In this document: positions 1 through 9,720 of the stretch, in pieces
Position numbering within the stretch: position 1 is the first letter of the stretch
Layout: each line of letters begins with the position of its first letter
DNA from: Euonymus europaeus
Lineage: Eukaryota; Streptophyta; Magnoliopsida; Celastrales; Celastraceae
Assembly: GCA_963580455.1 (NCBI GenBank)
Contig: OY756968.1
Location: forward strand, 3,261,544-3,325,543
Direction: 5' to 3'
Length of the DNA stretch: 64,000 bases
Notes under the pieces: generated by a model
Told to the model about the DNA's origin: nothing
Seen by the model: only the letters and a program-made list of their open reading frames with translations
The model's database searches: none
Translations under genes and position numbers: made by a program

Positions 1-765
1 CTCAATGACATAATTGCTGCTGCCAGGGAAACTCCAGCAACAGAATTGAAATTGGGAAGTTGAGAGAGAAAGAAATGGAGGCCACCAAAGATTAAAATCC
101 AGTAAGACTGTCTGATTTGTGTGCAATTGGTACAAGCCATCTCCATGAACTTCTTAAGGCACTTGCCTCCAGTGACCATATACACGATATCACACCCAAC
201 CTGGACAATCAGCTGTTGAGGAAGCACAATCCAAGGTCCTAGTTTCGGCCCGAAAGCATGTCTACCGAGGTCAATGTATCGATCAAATCGAGTACCAGGT
301 ACACATTCATGGAGTTGTATCATCTGCCACATTGTGTTCAATGTCAAGCACCAAGATAACACCAAAACCATTGTCCCTGGTCCCCTGAAGAAAATTATAT
401 AAGGTAATTAATATGGTTATAATTTTCCGTTTGTTTTGGTAATCATTTCAATTTTGACAATCAAAAGACTATGAAGTGTATATAATTATAACTATATATG
501 TATATATACCAGCCTAAGTAAGCCATGGCATAAGGCAGGCTGAGGACACCGGCACCGATCATGGCAGTAACAGTGTGGAAGGTAGAGTACCACCATTTGG
601 CTCTGCGCGATTGATCTTCTTCCTGCGTCCATTTTTCGTCGGACTGAACTTCCTGTTAGAGAAGCAGAACAAGAATGAAATCAGTACCGAGCAAGAACTC
701 TAATGGAATAGTGTAATTAAGCAGGTGTAGAGGCTCACCTTTGGAGGAGGAGAAGTGGAACCCAT
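1..765 (-). CDS. Lysine/histidine transporter-like amino acid permease (LHT type), 5' part only
   Basis: Plasma-membrane amino acid/proton symporter of the AAAP family, as inferred from family knowledge. Exons read on the minus strand: 739..765 (start codon, MGSTSPPPK), 510..652 and 1..384, with GT/AG borders and compatible phases, giving about 184 residues. After a short charged N-terminus comes the first membrane segment ([20 protein letters not shown]), then [14 protein letters not shown], then the family-typical stretches [37 protein letters not shown] and [19 protein letters not shown]. The order and spacing match LHT1-type proteins (about 440 aa), so more than half of the gene lies off the left edge. 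The start is the first ATG of exon 1 and agrees with family N-termini. Whether it is LHT1 itself or a paralogue cannot be told. Confidence 0.9.
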
Positions 766-2759
766 TTTGCAAGCACTGACCACTTGAATGTGGGTGTTAG
801 TGATCATTATCATCTCTATATGTAGTGGTTGATACAGGGCTATGCGGAAACCATATGGGTTGTTGTCCGCGGAATTTTTTTTAGATTTGTTTATTAATCT
901 TCTTCTTTTTTTTTAAAATGAGGGAACTTAATTTGTTAGTAACATGTTTTCAATCCCCTAAATTATTATATTATAAAAAATCTTGACTTTATGAAATTTT
1001 TAGAAGATAATTGATCTTATTAAGAAGGGTTCGTCTTTAATATATGTCAATGCATGAAAAAATTGATCTGCACTACCAAAACCCACTTATTCGAATGTAC
1101 GTAAAGATATTAAGTAATTATAAGAGCAACACGGTAACTATACGAGAAAAACTTTGAAATAAATAAAGGAAAAAACTTCAACTGTATGAAGTCACCAACT
1201 TTGAAACAATTCAGTATAACCCTAAAATGAATGTAATCCGGTCTATGACCGTTTTTAAAAAAAAAACATAATCATATCATATTAAAACATACATATTTAT
1301 ATAAATATTTTTGATTTCATTGGAGCAATTTCCCAATCTTGCCCCTACATATACAGCCCTTGGCCGCTGGTGGTCACTGATATTGGCAAAAAAGAAGAAG
1401 AGGAAAACAAGAAAAGATTCAATTAGAGATAAGATACAGGAGTAAGAAAATTATTTTTTACTTTTTTTTCTCTTCTAATACTTTCAATAGGGAGGATTTT
1501 CCCTCTTTTATTTGTTCTCAATATGTTGGAGTGGAACTTGCTTTTTGTTTAGTTCTTTCACTTTCACATTTTACCAAGGAAAGGAGACCATACCTTAAAA
1601 AGAGTACATCTTGGTAAAGTTGTTTTGTTGCAATATAAGTGTCTACTATAGGTTTTTTAAACTATAATAGTATTCTTCCTGAATGTGAGAGCAAGATTAA
1701 GTGAATATGCTTTTAATGAATCATATCTCAATAGCGTGCGAATAAAATGTTTGGTGGAGGGTCAAAAACATACGAACTCGAGAGGTCATTAGTTCAATTT
1801 ATATTACAAGCAATATCATTGTAGCTGTATTGGACATTGATCCAATTTACCCAATCGTCAGGTGAGAAATTTTTATTTGTGCGAGTCTGACAGTTTAAAT
1901 TTAGGCTCATGTAAATTATTCAAATTATAAATTTTTCTGATGTCATTCAAGATTAATTACTAAAAATATACCTATATTACCCTCTTGTCTCTTATTGAAT
2001 ATTCATCTTCTCCATGTATATTCATCTTCCACATACTTGAGGAATGGTCCACAATTGATCACCCAGTTGATGCTACAAATCATGGACCTAAAGAACCTCA
2101 CTGTTTCAAGCGCAAGTGCACTACACAGTAAATCTTTATGAAGACCAGGGACTTGGGGTCGTGGTCTTGCAGCCAATAATGACAAGTTTTTATGTTTGAT
2201 GATTTGGATGGATTCTCAAATCATTACTAAGATACCATTTTTTGCTTTAAGATGAGGGGCCATAACTTCAGGTGAATGATTAAAGGGAAGATGGCTACTA
2301 GTGAGGCAAAGTTGGTGAGGGTCACATTCTTTTTTTTGTGAAGTGTCCCCATTGGGTTTGGAGGCCGAAAGCTTAAGATGAAATATCACTTTTAGCTAAT
2401 CATTCTATTAATATTATCGTCACCTCTACATCATAGTGATTATGGTCTATTGGTTCTATGCACGCAGAAAGTTCATAATTCAGATTTTCCAAAATGGACA
2501 GAGATCAATTATCACTTTACTTTCTTAAAGGTGTGGAATTTTTTTCTGAAGTGTGCCTTTGTCCTACCCCCCACCCACCCCCCCCCCCCCCCCCCCCACC
2601 CCAAAAAAAAGAATTTTGGTTCGGTTCAGATCGAATTCCGATTTTGACAATTAAAAAATATTTCATCAATTTAATATGATTAAAAAATATTCAAGAATAA
2701 TTAGAGGATTAAAACTATTAAAAGTCTAAAAGTCAATTTCATTCTAGTAGTCCCCTAGC
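766..2759. other. Intergenic DNA, no gene seen
   Basis: AT-rich spacer upstream of the LHT-like gene. It holds a homopolymer C tract at 2578-2597. A stretch near 1740-1920 looks like old repeat DNA but shows no ends. No coding potential is convincing; the short open frames at 2003-2185 and 2450-2679 lack family features. Confidence 0.6.
2570..2602. repeat. Poly-C tract
   Basis: A run of about 20 consecutive C at 2578-2597 is flanked by further C blocks broken by single A. On the minus strand this is a G-run able to form quadruplexes. Tract length in assemblies at such sites is often unreliable. Confidence 0.85.
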
Positions 2760-3170
2760 TAAGATGTTGATAACAAAATAAACACTGTAAATTCTTCTTG
2801 TGAAGATTCAAGTCATTATCAATGAAATGTACTGTCAGGCTCATGTAATTAATCTTCTGCAATTATGTCCAAGTATATATGGTTAAGCAAACTCGTTGTT
2901 TCGCTTCAACAAGAAACTTTTTCAGTTTAGACTTCTCCTCCACAAATAGGTCATAGCACTCTTTAGTTATTATTTGCCTTGACGGTATATGAAACTTAGG
3001 ACAAACCTCCATGAAGTAACTTCTTCATTCCCTCTTTCAGATCTTTGAAAGATCAATTCAAGCTGATTGGGGCCAGTAAGACGAGAATAATTTTTGCATT
3101 TTGAAATGTGATTTCTCAATGTGCTTGTTCCTGAAGATGATTCAACTTCTAATTCATTCTTGCAGTAGTT
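2760..3170 (-). pseudogene. hAT transposase remnant (BED finger plus N-terminal part)
   Basis: Read on the minus strand, the right part encodes the end of a BED zinc finger (YCKNELEVE, GTSTLRNHISKC). After a frame change the left part encodes CPKFHIPSRQIITKECYDLF, EKSKLKKFLVEAKQRVCL, YTWT, then a TAA stop, then LQKINYM and VHFIDNDLNLHKK. These match the BED and RICESLEEPER/Tag2-like hAT transposase pattern (SR.TI..D....., L.KKL, RVCLTTDTWTS.QNINYM, HFID). About 100 residues that normally separate the two blocks are missing. The in-frame stop, frameshift and deletion make this a dead fragment. No terminal repeats were found around it. Confidence 0.75.
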
Positions 3171-4249
3171 GCATCATGTCCTAATCTTTTCTGCTGCATT
3201 TTTGAAAGGCTTTTCAAAGTGAACTCAAACATCAGATCATGTTCTCTTTTCCTAATCCACTAACTTTTTTCTTTTCTTTTCCTTTTTTTAAAAAAGAGAT
3301 ATTATTTCATAAAAAAGAGAAGAAGAGCCATTTTCCAGAAGCTCATAAAGGGGACTAGACCACAACCCTTCAAAAAGAAAAGACAAACGAGAAACTATTT
3401 CCTAATTCTAATTCCTGAAAGACACATCTTATTCATTTAAATGAAACTTTTAGCTTTGACTGGCAGATTATCGTACTTGTAATAATTCCGCAAAACTTGA
3501 GAATTAGAGACAATGAAAATCAAAGCATCGACACAATAATTTACCTCGGAGTGACTAATTCCAACAGTCTCTGAGGTAATGGCTTCTTCAGCACCAACTG
3601 ACTCGACACTGATAAGATTGTTTTGACATCTGAAAAAATGCAAACAAAAAGACCATTAGATTAATTGCACAAAAATAAGGTCAAAAGCAATGATGATAAA
3701 ATGGTGGGGGCACTTACTGGTGGGGGTATACATAAAACTCCTACTTGTACCATGATGTAAAAGAATGAGTACCAAGGTAAATGGGTTCAACTCAAAAAAT
3801 TAGCTCATGAGTTCAGATCCATGTACCTACCAGTTGTCACACCAAAAAAATACATTATCCCCTCTCTTTTTATCATTTAATTATTATATTTGCTCTAAGT
3901 TCATGATAGGGACGCTTTCAGCCCAACAAAGCCCAATCGAATCTGACGGATCCCAATAAAATGGGCTATTGGGCCCAACATTCCCAATGCCCGGTCTCGT
4001 TTAGACGCCCACCAAAATTGAAAGCCAGTGTAACTATTTGCTGCTGCTTTCCTTTTTCCTTCTTTCTCACACAAGCTGGGAAAATGAAAATACGTACACA
4101 CACACAATACCGTATCCATTCAAACTGACGTGAGGGAGATTGAGAATTCAGTGACACAGGACACGCCAAACATGGTTGTTTTTGGGTAACGGGGAGCTCC
4201 ATATGAACCACATGTACAACTCACACTTTACTGAGCGATGTGAGACTAT
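3171..4249. other. Intergenic DNA, no firm gene
   Basis: AT-rich spacer. A possible orphan exon on the minus strand at about 3549-3630 has an acceptor-like and a donor-like border (encoding NNLISVESVGAEEAI), but no partner exon was recognised. TGGGCC/GGCCCA motifs cluster at 3917-3976. Confidence 0.4.
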
Positions 4250-4267
4250 GTGTTTGTTTGGCAGCAC
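4250..4267 (+). repeat. Proposed left terminal inverted repeat of the Harbinger element
   Basis: It starts GTGTTTGTTTGGCAGCAC and is the imperfect inverse of 9703-9720. The five mismatches are all transitions, the pattern left by methylated-cytosine decay. The preceding bases are TAT. Confidence 0.55.
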
Positions 4268-5611
4268 GTTTTTGAGCCCAAGTTCACGTCACATTCTCAA
4301 CGCAACGGGCTTTAGGCGTTTGGAGCCCAATAGAGTTGCGTTCCGGCCAGACGAACCCATAACGTGGAATTGAGCCCACGTTCACATGTGGTTCTTAGTT
4401 CACAAACCTTCACTCTCGCTTCAGAGTCGGCCGCCTTCCAAGTCTCTGCATTTCACGATTCAGGTAAAAGTCTCTAGCTCAATTCCAATGAACGATTCCT
4501 GTACGATTCTTTCAGTATCAGTTCACTCAATGGCTTGATTAAATTTGTTGTTTGGCTTCCTGGTGATTGTTTGGGAAAAATTAGACCTAGGTCATTTCGT
4601 GAAACTTGCGTACTCGAGAGGGCAGGAGCAGATAACGACGCTCGCAAGCCGCTGCAAAAAAAGGTGCTTATGTTTCCAATTTCGACATTCTCGTTTCATG
4701 TACTTGTCTCACCCGATTTTGATTTCGATTTCCTTAACGCCATTTCATGTATGTTCGATCTAGGTCACCGGGTTCGGAGCGGTGATTTCAGTTCGTTCGG
4801 AGCGTAGATTTCATTCTTCCTCACCTGTCGCACCCGATCAGCCAGGTAACCATGAAATAGTTCTCGACAGATTCTGGGTCTCTCAACCTGACTAGCTTTA
4901 TTTATTGACATTCATGAAATGAGTCCACCTTTTCTATGTGTAGTTTGATGGGTCCTTTATGGTGAAGCCTTAAAGGATTTGACGCTGATATGAACATTTG
5001 GAGTGGAAAAATTCTTGAATTGTTTTTTGATTTGGATGAATGATTTTTTCTAAGCCTTGTCATGCTCATTCCTTGGCTATCTGCCGTTTTATTTTGGTCA
5101 GAGGGTGATACTGGGTCCTTTATTAAGAAATTTGTTGTTCTGGCTAGGGAATGTGACCAAAGTTCATTGTTGTAGGGTAGCAGTAAAGTGCTTCTAGGCG
5201 TTGGTTTAGAAGTCTTGTGTTGTTTATCTTACTTTTGGCCTGATTTTGAGCCAATGATGGGGTTAGATGACATGTGTAGAGGGGTATTTTTTTGTCCTCC
5301 TCTTTAATTGTCTTGAGCATAAGTTTTAGTTTCTTTTCTTTTGAGATTGAAACATGGAACATAGTATTAATCTATGTGTACTTTGTATAACAACTCCTCC
5401 TATAGCCTGGAACATTGATTGAGTGTACACAAATTTGATTAACTTACAACTTGGATTCATAATATAGTCCCTCACACCCAGCTCTACAGTATTTTTTCAT
5501 ATATTTGCAATTGATAGCAGTTTTGTGTTCCAGATCTTAGTATGATATTCCATCTAAATGCATGCATTTGGTATTTGGTATTAACACAGATGAAGTTGCA
5601 CCTGTCCATGA

Positions 5612-5962
5612 AAATAGTCAGGGTTATAACCTTAATGCCTGTTCGAAATACAAATTATAGTATTCAGTCTTATAGAAATGGGAGTGAAAAAGAAGAGATA
5701 CTTTTTCTCGAAATATGGACAAATGGAAGTTTAACTCCTAAAGAAGCACTTCATGAAGCCTCTCGGAATTTGATTGATTTATTCATTCCTTTTCTACATG
5801 CGGAAGAAGAAAACTTACATTTAGAAAACGACTGGTACAAGGGTACTTTACCCCTTTTTACCTTTCATGATAGATTGACTAAACTAAAGAAAAATCAAAA
5901 AGAAATGGCATTGAAATATATTTTTATTGATCAATTAGAATTGACTCCCTTGTTAGAAAAGT
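5612..5962 (+). pseudogene. rpoA: Plastid rpoA fragment (nuclear plastid DNA) inside the Harbinger element
   Basis: The frame from 5635 reads [13 protein letters not shown], then [53 protein letters not shown] and [12 protein letters not shown]. This is the middle of the chloroplast RNA polymerase alpha subunit, including its invariant [12 protein letters not shown] segment. Just upstream, AATAGTCAGGGTTATAACCTT reads NSQGYNL in another frame, like the ERNRGYSL segment of rpoA, so about 20 codons are missing between the two blocks and the frame changes. After 5949 the similarity breaks down. About 105 codons remain open, so the transfer may be fairly recent. It lies between the left end and the first gene of the transposon and cannot be a working gene in the nucleus. 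Confidence 0.85.
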
Positions 5963-6704
5963 TGAACAAATTCAAGATGTGTAATTTTATCATCATTATT
6001 GTCAAAGCCTTTAACCAAATATGTTGGGGTTGGTACGTGTTAATAAGAGAAGTTAGTTGAAGTTGGAGTCCACTATGTGAATCCTCCTCTACCATTGGTT
6101 TATATCTAAAGCTCTACTGTTCAATGTTCCCATATAATCCTTTTTTTCTTATCACCTCCATGGATATCTTTTTCTTGGTCTTTCCCTCGTTTTACCGTCT
6201 CTTGAATTTTCTCAATTTCGTATTGCTGCACCAATCTCTCCACTAATGCACTAATGTCTGCATTTCTTGCTTCTTGTCTTTGATTGCTTGTTCTCCACAA
6301 AAAGAGTCTTGTTTCTTATCCTATCTTTTATCATGTTGCCACACATTTTCCATATCATGTATTATTTGTCTAGGTTTAATGATCTGTACTTCTACTGCTC
6401 ATATTGGTTTTGTAGGCGTTGCTCCTATCATCTAAACTGCAGAATACCAGTCCCAACTCCACAGTATCAGGTTAGTACAGTTTTGTTCAAATATGGTTTT
6501 AAGATGTCATCTACTGAGTATATGTTTATGGATGGAGTGATTTCCTGCCTTCTACTGCTCATATTGGTTTATGAATAGAATGTTTTTTTGCCTTATTATT
6601 AGGACGTGTTTAGGAATGAATGGATGTTTTCTGTGTTCAAATTCTTTGCACTTCTTTTCCTCTTATTAGCTTTAATGTTTGTGATACATCCAATTTCAAG
6701 TAGT

Positions 6705-7804
6705 ATGAGTACTCCATCCACACCGGTGCCACAACCAAGTCAAGGGCAGGATAAGGCCACTTGGGACTCCGTCCAAACAAAAATTTTTCTGAATTTGTGT
6801 GTCGAACAAGTGAAGGCGGGAAGGAGGCCCGGTACTCACTTTACTAAAGAAGGGTGGCAGAAAATTGTGTCCGGATTTGCTGAGCAAACTGGTAGGCGAT
6901 ATGATCAGCCACAACTGAAAAACAAGTGGGACAACTTGAAGAAGGAATACAAGTTGTTTGAGAAATTGCGCCTTCATGACACTGGCACAGGATGGGACCA
7001 TACTCGTAACACCATTCTAGCTGATAATGAATGGTGGGAGCGCAGAATTAAGGTCATTTTATTTCTTTTTCACTTTAGCTAGCCATATATGCTATATTAA
7101 ATTGTTTCTCCTGTTTAGTTTCTATAATTAGTTTGTTAACTTCATTTATTATTGCACATTTGCAGGAGGACAAGAAGGTTGCCAAGTTCAGAGTCCAAGG
7201 GCCTGAGCACCTCGATCTGCTTGAGACACTTTTCCAAGGGCAATGTGCTACTGGAGAGTTCGCCTACATTCCAGGATCATCCAATCCAAATGAAGAGCCC
7301 ACAAAGACAAGCTTAGGAGATAATGTTCAACATATGATGATTGGCTCTGAGGACTCTAGCGATCCAGAATATAACATCGACAAGGAAGATGGAGATGAAA
7401 TCACCAGCTCTCCCATTCCAGTAGTTCGACAGCGCAGGAACAGATTAGGGACCCCAGGGACTCGCAGAAAGAAGAAGCGCAAATCAGCTGACTACCGTGA
7501 GGATGTCACCAAGTGTTTGGGCAACCTTGTGTCCGCTGTGAGTAGCCGCACCGATGTCATGACTGCCCCTCCACCTTGTACCCATAATGATGTGAAGACA
7601 GAGATTGCTGATTGTATGCGTATCCTGGAGGAAATTCCGGAGACTGCAGAGATTGGTGATCTCCTAATGTTCGCCTTTAGGTTGTTTCAGAAGAAGGAGG
7701 AGCGTGAGTTCTTTACTGCCATGATACGCAGGGATTGGCAGCTTGCATGGTTGAAGATGAAGTATGCAGACGCAATGGGTCCAGGTGCATCTGGCACCAA
7801 GTGA
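6705..7804 (+). CDS. Myb/SANT-like DNA-binding protein of the Harbinger element (ORF1)
   Basis: This is the second protein that PIF/Harbinger elements need; in studied elements it binds DNA and helps bring the transposase to the nucleus and the transposon ends. Exons 6705..7052 and 7166..7804 (AAG|GTCATT, TTGCAG|GAG, phase 0) give 328 aa. Residues about 15-115 form a Myb/SANT-like domain: TWDSVQTKIFLNLCVEQV, FTKEGWQKIV, QLKNKWDNLKKEYKLF and the terminal DNEWWERRIK. Exon 2 has an acidic stretch, a basic nuclear-signal-like block (RRKKKRKSADYRED) and a helical C-terminus (FFTAMIRRDWQLAWLKMKY). The start at 6705 (MSTPSTP) was preferred over an in-frame ATG at 6615, because the extra N-terminus is hydrophobic and unlike the family. 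No lesion is visible. Confidence 0.85.
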
Positions 7805-8121
7805 AGAGTCCGAACTCTTTGTTATTTTATGCATTTGTTGAGTTTGAACTGCTACATGTTTTTGCTGAGTTTTACATTTGTTTCTATCATTTGAATGACT
7901 TTATGAGTACGAATTATTATAATGCGTTGCCATGTATGTTTATTAGACTGGATTTTTTTTTTAAGGAAGTGGACTACTTTCAGGGAGCTTTTTATGTGTT
8001 TATCAGGGAGCTTTTTATTTGTTTGAATGGACAGCTTTGATGCCATTGTGTCATTTTTTATTTGTTGCATCATGTGATCAATTTTCATTTTAAATTTGTT
8101 TATCATTTTCATGAACAGGAA

Positions 8122-9405
8122 ATGCAACCCCCAAGTGGCCCAAGTGAAATTCTTCATATTGATGAGATTGTGGCTATTGCTGTTGGTGCAGTGGCAGCGT
8201 ATGAGGTTATCGAGGATATTCCTCGTGCACCTAGTTCCACCACCCCTTATACGGGCGCCATGTACATTAGGGACCTCTTACGTGGTAATAGAAGGCATTG
8301 TGTCTCTATGTTGAGGATGGATAGAAGGGTTTTTAGGGAACTATGTTCTGACCTGAGCACAAAGTACGGGCTACTATCAGGGGGGGAGGTTGGCTTGAAT
8401 GAGATGGTCGGCATGTTTGTTTACACAGTTGGTCATGGAGTTGGTAATAGGGCAGTGCAAGATAGGTTCGGCCATTCCGCAGAAACAGTCAGCCGTCATT
8501 TTCATAATGTCTTGGAGAGTTTATGTCGGATGGCTGACGATATAGTTCGACCGAGGGATCCTACATTCTCGTCAACACCTAGGCAGATTGAGGAAGATGA
8601 AAGATATTTTCCGTTTTTTAGGGATTGCATTGGGGCTATTGATGGGACTCATGTTCCAGCGGTAGTACCGATTGATGATAGGACTAGGTTTATCGGGAGA
8701 AAAGGGGTGACCACGCAAAATGTCATGGCAGCATGCGACTTTGACATGTTATTCACATTTGTGTGTGGGGGTTGGGAAGGATCTGCACATGACTCACGCA
8801 TTTTTAGCACGGTTCTTGCAAATGTCCACTCTAACTTTCCGCACCCTCCCCCTGGTATGTAGAGATTAATATATGTCATTTTGATTTGAGGAAATTTGGA
8901 TATTCACTAATCAAAATGTGTACTCTCTGTAACAGGAAAATATTACTTGGTCGATTCTGGATATCCTAATCAGACTGGATTTTTATCGCCATATAAAGGA
9001 CATAGATACCATCTAGAGGTATTTCGAAATGGTCCTGCAATATCAACACCACGGGAGGCTTTTAATCATGCCCACTCTTCTCTCCGATCAGTGATTGAGC
9101 GGGCTTTCGGTCTATTAAAAAATAGATGGCACATTCTATCCAAAATGCCCTCATACAGTTTTCGTGCTCAAGTGAGGATAGTGGTAGCCTGTGTTGCTTT
9201 GCATAATTTTATTAGGTTACGCACGATGGATAGCAGTGATTTTATTGGGCATGATAATGATCGGCTAGATATTGATATGTCGAGTATGGAAGGCAGCAGT
9301 GGACATGGAGCAAGTACTTCAGAATACCATCCAGATACTTTTGAGGACTTACATATGGCGGCCACACGCGATATGATTGCTGCAGAGTTGTTTCATCAGT
9401 ATTAG
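8122..9405 (+). CDS. PIF/Harbinger DDE transposase (HARBI1-like)
   Basis: Transposase of the DDE_4 (PIF/Harbinger) family. Exons 8122..8854 and 8936..9405, joined inside a glycine codon (CCTG|GTATGT, TAACAG|GA), give 400 aa. A helix-turn-helix-like region lies at about residues 105-132 (VGNRAVQDRFGHSAETVSRH). The three catalytic acids are present: D174 in GAIDGTHVPA, D224 in GWEGSAHDSRIF and E299 in RSVIERAFGLLKNRW. The supporting motifs NVMAACDFDM, YYLVDSGYPN, FLSPYKGHRYHL and VVACVALHNFIR are in the expected order and spacing. No stop or frameshift was seen, so the gene may be functional. The start follows an AG acceptor (GAACAG|GAAATG), so an upstream non-coding exon is possible. Confidence 0.92.
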
Positions 9406-9635
9406 TTTGTTGTATGTATTTTTTAAATGTATTTGTGATGAATGGATTAAATGTATTTATAATTGTGTTACTTTTATTAATTTTCAGGTACTTATTAAAA
9501 TATGTAATGAATTAAAGTTAATTTAGTTGATATTTAAGTTAAGATTGCAAATTACAAAAAAAAAAAAACTAAACAGCATTAAAACTCAACTCACCACAGT
9601 TTTAAAAGTGAGGCGCCAAACGCCTAACTGCGTTT

Positions 9636-9720
9636 AAACTCACCTCACAGCACCACAGTTTTATACCTCACAGCACCTCACAACACCACACAGCACCTCA
9701 CAGCACTACCAAACAGGCAC
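9636..9720 (-). repeat. Right subterminal repeats and terminal inverted repeat of the Harbinger element
   Basis: The strand between 9636 and 9705 carries at least five variants of ACCTCACAGC (inverse GCTGTGAGGT), ending in CTACCAAACAGGCAC. Clustered short motifs next to one end are typical of transposase or ORF1 binding sites. The left end lacks this cluster, so the ends are asymmetric. Confidence 0.6.

Larger units (their letters stand above)
4250..9720 (+). mobile_element. PIF/Harbinger DNA transposon, apparently complete
   Basis: The element holds the two genes expected of a plant PIF/Harbinger: a Myb/SANT-like protein and a DDE transposase, both on the plus strand. The proposed ends are GTGTTTGTTTGG at the left and CCAAACAGGCAC at the right. 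As inverted repeats they agree at 13 of 18 bases, with every difference a transition. A second inverted match, TTAGGCGTTTGG-GCC, lies 62 bases inside the left end and 93 bases inside the right end. TAT abuts both ends and may be the 3-bp target duplication, although the family prefers TTA/TAA. The right end carries several copies of GCTGTGAGGT-like motifs. About 5.47 kb in total, including a plastid-derived piece. The genes are clear; the exact ends are moderately supported. Confidence 0.75.

Noticed and set aside
1740..1925. Possible third SINE (B-box-like GGTCATTAGTTCAA)
   Set aside because: No matching A box, tail or target duplication could be found.
4247..4249. TAT as a firm Harbinger target duplication
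   Set aside because: Kept only as tentative: the family normally duplicates TTA or TAA, and three bases can match by chance.
5542..6060. 172-aa frame as a host gene
   Set aside because: Its core is chloroplast rpoA; both flanks are unrelated, so it is a transferred plastid fragment.
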